Source of the DNA: CAVTQZ01 sp963737015
GTDB lineage: Bacteria; Actinomycetota; Acidimicrobiia; Acidimicrobiales; UBA8190
Length of the DNA: 64,000 nucleotides
Reading direction: 5' to 3'
Assembly: GCA_963737015.1 (NCBI GenBank)
Contig: CAVTQZ010000002.1
Coordinates: 310,001-374,000 of the forward strand
The translations under genes were made by a program, and so were the position numbers. The notes below the pieces were generated by a model. It was not told the origin of the DNA, ran no database searches, and saw only the letters and a program-made list of their open reading frames with translations. Within the stretch, counting starts at the first letter, position 1; each line of letters starts with the position of its first letter. This document shows, piece after piece, positions 60,430 through 64,000 of this stretch.

Positions 60430-60459
60430 CTCCTCTACGCGCCTTACGCGGACGCCGGC

Positions 60460-60816
60460 CTAAGCGCGTCGGCGTGCCCGGCGCTGGCTCCAGGCGGCGA
60501 GTCCGATCAGGGTGATCGCCCCGCCGACGATCGCCTCCGAAGCCCAAACGCGCTTGGAGAACCAGTAATCGTCCAGCAGCCGGACAAGTGCAACGGACAT
60601 GAGAATCCCAAGCGCCAACGCCATGGAAGCCACGAGTATTCCGAACACGATCGCCCGCGCGATCAGAAGAAGCGGCCGTACGACCCGGTCGTGGACGGTG
60701 TTGACCGTCGCCTCGATGGCGTCGGCAGCCCGCGCCGGCCAGTCGAGCGCCCGAGCGGACCCCGAGGCAGCAGCTCCGAAAAGACCGCCAGCGGCGTTGT
60801 TGCCGAAGATGTTCAT
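60460..60816 (-). CDS. Small membrane protein of unknown function
   Basis: A 118-aa protein with two membrane helices (about residues 48-72 and 90-110) joined by a short loop, N-terminal amphipathic segment and an Arg-rich C-terminal end (SQRRARRRA). It resembles the actinobacterial holin-like or phage-holin-superfamily small proteins in shape only. It lies 30 nt upstream of trxB in the same direction. Confidence 0.65.
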   Translation of the reverse strand: MNIFGNNAAGGLFGAAASGSARALDWPARAADAIEATVNTVHDRVVRPLLLIARAIVFGILVASMALALGILMSVALVRLLDDYWFSKRVWASEAIVGGAITLIGLAAWSQRRARRRA

Positions 60817-60891
60817 CTCGCCGAGGTTAGCTCCGCCAAGGATTTGAGCTGGAGTTACGCACCATGGAAGGACGGCAGCGGGCAGGGAGCT

Positions 60892-61734
60892 TCAGCGCGC
60901 GAGCTCGAAGCAGACGCCTATCGTCCCCGGGCCGGCGTGACTGCCTATCACCGGGCCCAGATCGGTGACGACCATCTCGTGCTCGGGCGCAGCCTTTTGC
61001 AGGATGTCGAGCACCTCGCCTATGTCCCCGGCGGCGCCGTTGGCCACGGCGAGACGCTCGAGGCGCCCCGCTTCGAGCGCTCTACCGGCCAGATACTGCA
61101 AAGAACGCTGACGCGTCCGCTGTTTGGACTCGACCTCGACGACCCCGTCGCGCACTTCGATGACGGGTTTGATCGACAGCAACGATCCGACGAGGTGCGC
61201 AGCACCTCCTATCCGGCCCCCGCGCCTTAGAAAATCGAGGCTCTCGAGCACCCCGAAGACTCGGGTGCGCGACCGGAGGTCCTCGACGTTTCGCACGATC
61301 TCATCGAGTGCCACGCCCTGCTCGGCTTGTTCGGTCGCCGCGAGCACCATGAGGCCTTGTCCCATCGTGATTGTGAGAGAGTCGACGACCCGCACCGCTA
61401 TCACGTCTCGTGTCGCTTCCGCGGCGGTGCACGCCGCCTGATAGGTCGCGGAAAGCCGCGAGGAGAGGGTCACGCACAAGACCCCCGCTCGCCCCGCCGA
61501 TGCAGCCTCCTCGAAGACGCTTTGGAAAGCGCCGGGGGAAGGTGCCGCCGTCTCGGGGACGATGGTGCCGGTGATGACCCTGTCCCAGAATTCCTTTGTC
61601 GAGAGCTCTTCGCGATCTACGAATTCCTCGTCGCCGAAGCGAATGAACAGCGGGACGATCTTTATGCCGCGCTCCTGGGCCATCTCGGTGCTGAGGTCGC
61701 AGGCGCTGTCGGTCACCACCTGGATCTCTGACAT
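60892..61734 (-). CDS. DegV-family fatty-acid-binding protein
   Basis: A 280-aa DegV protein (IQVVTDSACDL, TLSSRLSATYQAA, LDFLRRGGRIGG). Members bind long-chain fatty acids; some act with a fatty-acid kinase (FakA), which is not present here. The ATG at 61734 gives the conserved N-terminus; the frame opens further upstream through the tandem repeat. Confidence 0.92.
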   Translation of the reverse strand: MSEIQVVTDSACDLSTEMAQERGIKIVPLFIRFGDEEFVDREELSTKEFWDRVITGTIVPETAAPSPGAFQSVFEEAASAGRAGVLCVTLSSRLSATYQAACTAAEATRDVIAVRVVDSLTITMGQGLMVLAATEQAEQGVALDEIVRNVEDLRSRTRVFGVLESLDFLRRGGRIGGAAHLVGSLLSIKPVIEVRDGVVEVESKQRTRQRSLQYLAGRALEAGRLERLAVANGAAGDIGEVLDILQKAAPEHEMVVTDLGPVIGSHAGPGTIGVCFELAR

Positions 61735-61780
61735 TGGTGTCCTCCCGCCGTTCGAATTTTGGGCGCTACGGGTTTCAGGG

Positions 61781-61836
61781 TGGATCCGTCGATCCGTGGA
61801 TCCGTGGATCCGTGGATCCGTGGATCCGTGGATCAG
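61781..61836 (+). repeat. Tandem 8-bp repeat (TGGATCCG x7)
   Basis: Seven near-perfect copies of TGGATCCG between degV and murJ (the second unit begins TC, the last ends AG). The murJ stop codon lies in the final unit. Such short tandem arrays are prone to copy-number change. Confidence 0.85.
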
Positions 61837-63650
61837 GGGTCGAGTCTGCCACGCACCGGATCGTGGGGACCCGAAGCCGACGAGGGCCCGCGCGGACGCG
61901 GGGTCTGTGTGGGGCCGAGCCTCGTCGGTCGGATCGGTGGACGGCCTGCGGGCGCAAGCGGAACCGGCGCCCCCGCGCCGCTTCCCCCGCGTGGCGGTCC
62001 GCCGCGCCTCGGGGTGCTCCCGCGCGGGCCGGGACCTGTGGTTCCGAAGCGAGTGGAGAACTTCGCGAGCAGGGCGGCCGTGAAGAAGTACGCGAGCCCA
62101 CCCGCGCACACACCCAGCACCACCCGCACGACCAGGCTCGGGTCGCTTTCGGACGCTGTGACGTTGCTGGCCAGAGCGGCGGCGAGGACGAGGCTGGCAC
62201 ACGAGATCACGACCCGCCCGAGAGGTCTGAGGAGCCACTCGGAGCCGAGCCCCCCGACCTTGTCCCGCACCCGGATCACGGCCACGACAGCTGCTGCGGT
62301 GTACGCGACCGATATGGAGAGCGCGATGCCGCGCACCCCGAGGGGCCCTGCCAACGCCACGGCGAGTACGACGTTTATTCCGTTCTCCAGGACGTACAAC
62401 CAGAACGCCGAGCGCAGGTCCTGGATCGACTGCAGGACCCTCACGGCGTAGAGGAAGGTGCAGAAACCCGGCAGACCGACCGCCAGCATGGCGAGCGATG
62501 TCGCGGTCGCGACGGTGTCGGTGGTGGTGCTGGCCCCGTGGGCTAAAAGGAGCGCCACCAGGGGCCGCGCAAGCACGACCAGGCCCGCTGCGGAGGGAAC
62601 GACGATCGCCAGCACCGCACGCAGACCGACGGCCATCCGCCGCCGGAACGCCGCGGCCTCGTCCCTGGACCAGAGGGCGGTCAGCTCAGGGGCGGTCGCC
62701 GCCATGACCGACACCGCCACCACTCCGTAAGGAAGCTGGAAGAACGTGTACGCGTAGGTGTACGCGCTCACAGCCCCCGGCCCCACCTTCTCGGACATGG
62801 CGAGCACGACCAGAAGAGCGATCTGGTTCGCCACGACGAGCCCGAACGTCCAAGCCGACAAGCGGAGGATCCTGCGCACGGCCTCGTGGTGGAAGTCCGG
62901 GTTCCACCTGAGCCTGAGCCCCGCCCGCCGCAGGCTCGGGATCATGAGCCCCGCCTGCGCCACCACACCGAACGTCGTTCCGAGACCGAGGAGAAGCAGC
63001 TGGCCACGGTGCGAGGCGACACCCGACAGCGACCGGTCGCGTACAAGGGTTCCGAAGAGGAGCAGGACGACGATGAGGACGACGTTGTTGGCGATCGGCG
63101 TGAACATCGGCGATCCGAATCGTCGCTTCGCGTTCAGGAGGGCGGTCGCGAGACTGATCAGTCCGTAACAGGTGAGTTGCGGGACGAACAGGAGGAGAAG
63201 GTCGAGCGCGACGTGCCGGCTCTGCGCAGCGCTCGACGAGCTGTTGAAGGTCGTCGTGGCGCCGATTATCAACGGCGTGATCGCGTAGAAGAGGACCGTT
63301 GCAGCCGCTATCACGATCAAGGTGACGCTCGTCACTGCGGAGATGGCGTCCCAGGCCTCTTCCTCGCTTCGAGAGGACAGTCTTTCGACGAAGACGGGGA
63401 TGAAGGTGGCGGAGACGACGCCACCGAGGACGATGTCGTGGACGATGTTCGGGATCGTGTTCGCCAGGTTGTAGGAGTCTGCGAGCCCGAGCGATCCGAG
63501 CGCGTAGGCGAGGGCGAAGATCCGCATCACACCCGTCACGCGGGAGAGAGCGGTCCCGATCGCCATGATCGTGGTCGCTCGTCCGACCTGGGGGGCTTGG
63601 GGGCCTTCGGGGCCTTCGGGGCCGCGGGGGGCCCGCCGGTTCGGGGTCAT
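61833..63650 (-). CDS. murJ: Lipid II flippase MurJ (MviN)
   Basis: A 605-aa MOP-family flippase with about 14 membrane helices; family signatures include IGTALSRVTGVMRIFALAYA, DSYNLANTIPNIVHDIVLGG and PVFVERLS. It exports lipid II for cell-wall synthesis. The N-terminus is a low-complexity Pro/Gly/Glu tract (RGPEGPEGPQAP) and the last 70 residues are Pro/Arg/Gly-rich cytoplasmic tail. It begins 1 nt after the upstream gene's stop. Confidence 0.95.
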   Translation of the reverse strand: MTPNRRAPRGPEGPEGPQAPQVGRATTIMAIGTALSRVTGVMRIFALAYALGSLGLADSYNLANTIPNIVHDIVLGGVVSATFIPVFVERLSSRSEEEAWDAISAVTSVTLIVIAAATVLFYAITPLIIGATTTFNSSSSAAQSRHVALDLLLLFVPQLTCYGLISLATALLNAKRRFGSPMFTPIANNVVLIVVLLLFGTLVRDRSLSGVASHRGQLLLLGLGTTFGVVAQAGLMIPSLRRAGLRLRWNPDFHHEAVRRILRLSAWTFGLVVANQIALLVVLAMSEKVGPGAVSAYTYAYTFFQLPYGVVAVSVMAATAPELTALWSRDEAAAFRRRMAVGLRAVLAIVVPSAAGLVVLARPLVALLLAHGASTTTDTVATATSLAMLAVGLPGFCTFLYAVRVLQSIQDLRSAFWLYVLENGINVVLAVALAGPLGVRGIALSISVAYTAAAVVAVIRVRDKVGGLGSEWLLRPLGRVVISCASLVLAAALASNVTASESDPSLVVRVVLGVCAGGLAYFFTAALLAKFSTRFGTTGPGPRGSTPRRGGPPRGGSGAGAPVPLAPAGRPPIRPTRLGPTQTPRPRGPSSASGPHDPVRGRLDP

Positions 63651-63651
63651 G

Positions 63652-64000
63652 TCATGGCTTCACGTGGCGACCGTGCGCGGGGCGCCGCCCGGCAAGTCCG
63701 CGGCGTCTTCTCCACGCTGTGCGTCCCCACCAGGTGAGGAGGACGCCTGCGGCCGCGGCGGAGAGGCCGATCGAAACAGCGGAGAAGGACTCGGAGCGGA
63801 CCGTCAACTCGCCGCTTGCCAGGACGAGCCCGTCCGCGGGACTCGTGAGCGTCACGGAGATCCGGAAGTTCCCGGTGGCGCGGGTCCGCATGTGGACGTA
63901 GACGACGTTCGTGTTGTGACTGATGTCGCAAAGAGAGGAATACGTCGAACGCCCGGTCGAGCTGTGTACGGTCGGCGCCTGACACGGAACACCTGGCGAT
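63652..64000 (-). CDS. DUF6049-like membrane-anchored protein, C-terminus only
   Basis: Open to the right edge; 115 visible residues. An extracellular beta-rich region (SISLLDISHN pattern and TGNFRISVTLTSPADG) ends in SESFSAVSIGLSAAAAG, one membrane helix and an Arg-rich cytoplasmic tail. Actinobacteria usually have a DUF6049 protein immediately upstream of murJ, and this tail fits it; the assignment rests on position plus topology. Confidence 0.7.
   Translation of the reverse strand, partial: SPGVPCQAPTVHSSTGRSTYSSLCDISHNTNVVYVHMRTRATGNFRISVTLTSPADGLVLASGELTVRSESFSAVSIGLSAAAAGVLLTWWGRTAWRRRRGLAGRRPAHGRHVKP

Noticed and set aside
61781..61836. CRISPR array
   Set aside because: The 8-bp units are directly adjacent with no spacers.

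Overview
The window is a contiguous, high-GC actinobacterial chromosome segment spanning the replication origin. The order trxB-trxA-cwlM-parB-parA-rsmG-jag-yidC-yidD-rnpA-rpmH | dnaA-dnaN-recF-dciA-gyrB-gyrA, with murJ beyond trxB, is the classic actinobacterial origin layout. The flanking genes (TreY/TreZ trehalose synthesis, DUF4331 with an ECF sigma/anti-sigma pair, a Baeyer-Villiger type monooxygenase) would suit a non-mycolate, deep-branching actinobacterium such as an Acidimicrobiia member. The phylum is well supported by synteny; the class is inference.

Region 1 (1-17,153) is ordinary chromosome. It holds a leftward set (PP2C phosphatase, sphingosine-phosphate-lyase-like PLP enzyme, FGGY kinase, unknown protein), a GGDEF-EAL regulator with a membrane protein, the treY-treZ pair, a tightly overlapping DUF4331 / 115-aa protein / ECF sigma / anti-sigma operon preceded by a small Tat-signal protein, and a Gfo/Idh/MocA oxidoreductase.

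Region 2 (17,238-38,737) is about 21.5 kb of integrated DNA made of two different elements inserted head to tail in one tRNA-Ile(GAT) gene. Element A (about 13 kb) is a pSAM2-like actinomycete integrative and conjugative element: XRE regulator, Nudix gene, FtsK-like TraSA, RepSA-like initiator, Xis, Int. Its cargo is a DndB-like (DGQHR) / DUF1707-PH-like / PLD operon. Element B (about 8.4 kb) carries a tyrosine integrase, a MobF relaxase-helicase, two exported proteins and two small DNA-binding proteins. A left 3' half-tRNA (17,238), a complete tRNA (30,249) and a right 5' half-tRNA (38,698) mark the three junctions. Element A shares the 3' half of the tRNA and element B the 5' half, so the only complete tRNA is built from both elements. 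Six genes in the elements carry single-base frameshifts, whereas no core gene does.

Region 3 (38,809-64,000) resumes the host chromosome: TetR regulator, predicted metal hydrolase and flavin monooxygenase, then the origin block. The probable oriC lies between dnaN and dnaA (49,277-49,492). Three parS sites precede parA. A CwlM homologue with a degenerate amidase domain, thioredoxin and its reductase, a DegV protein, MurJ and the C-terminus of a DUF6049-like protein complete the window. Replication, segregation (ParAB-parS), membrane insertion (YidC/Jag), RNA processing (RnpA) and cell-wall functions (CwlM, MurJ) are therefore clustered around the origin.
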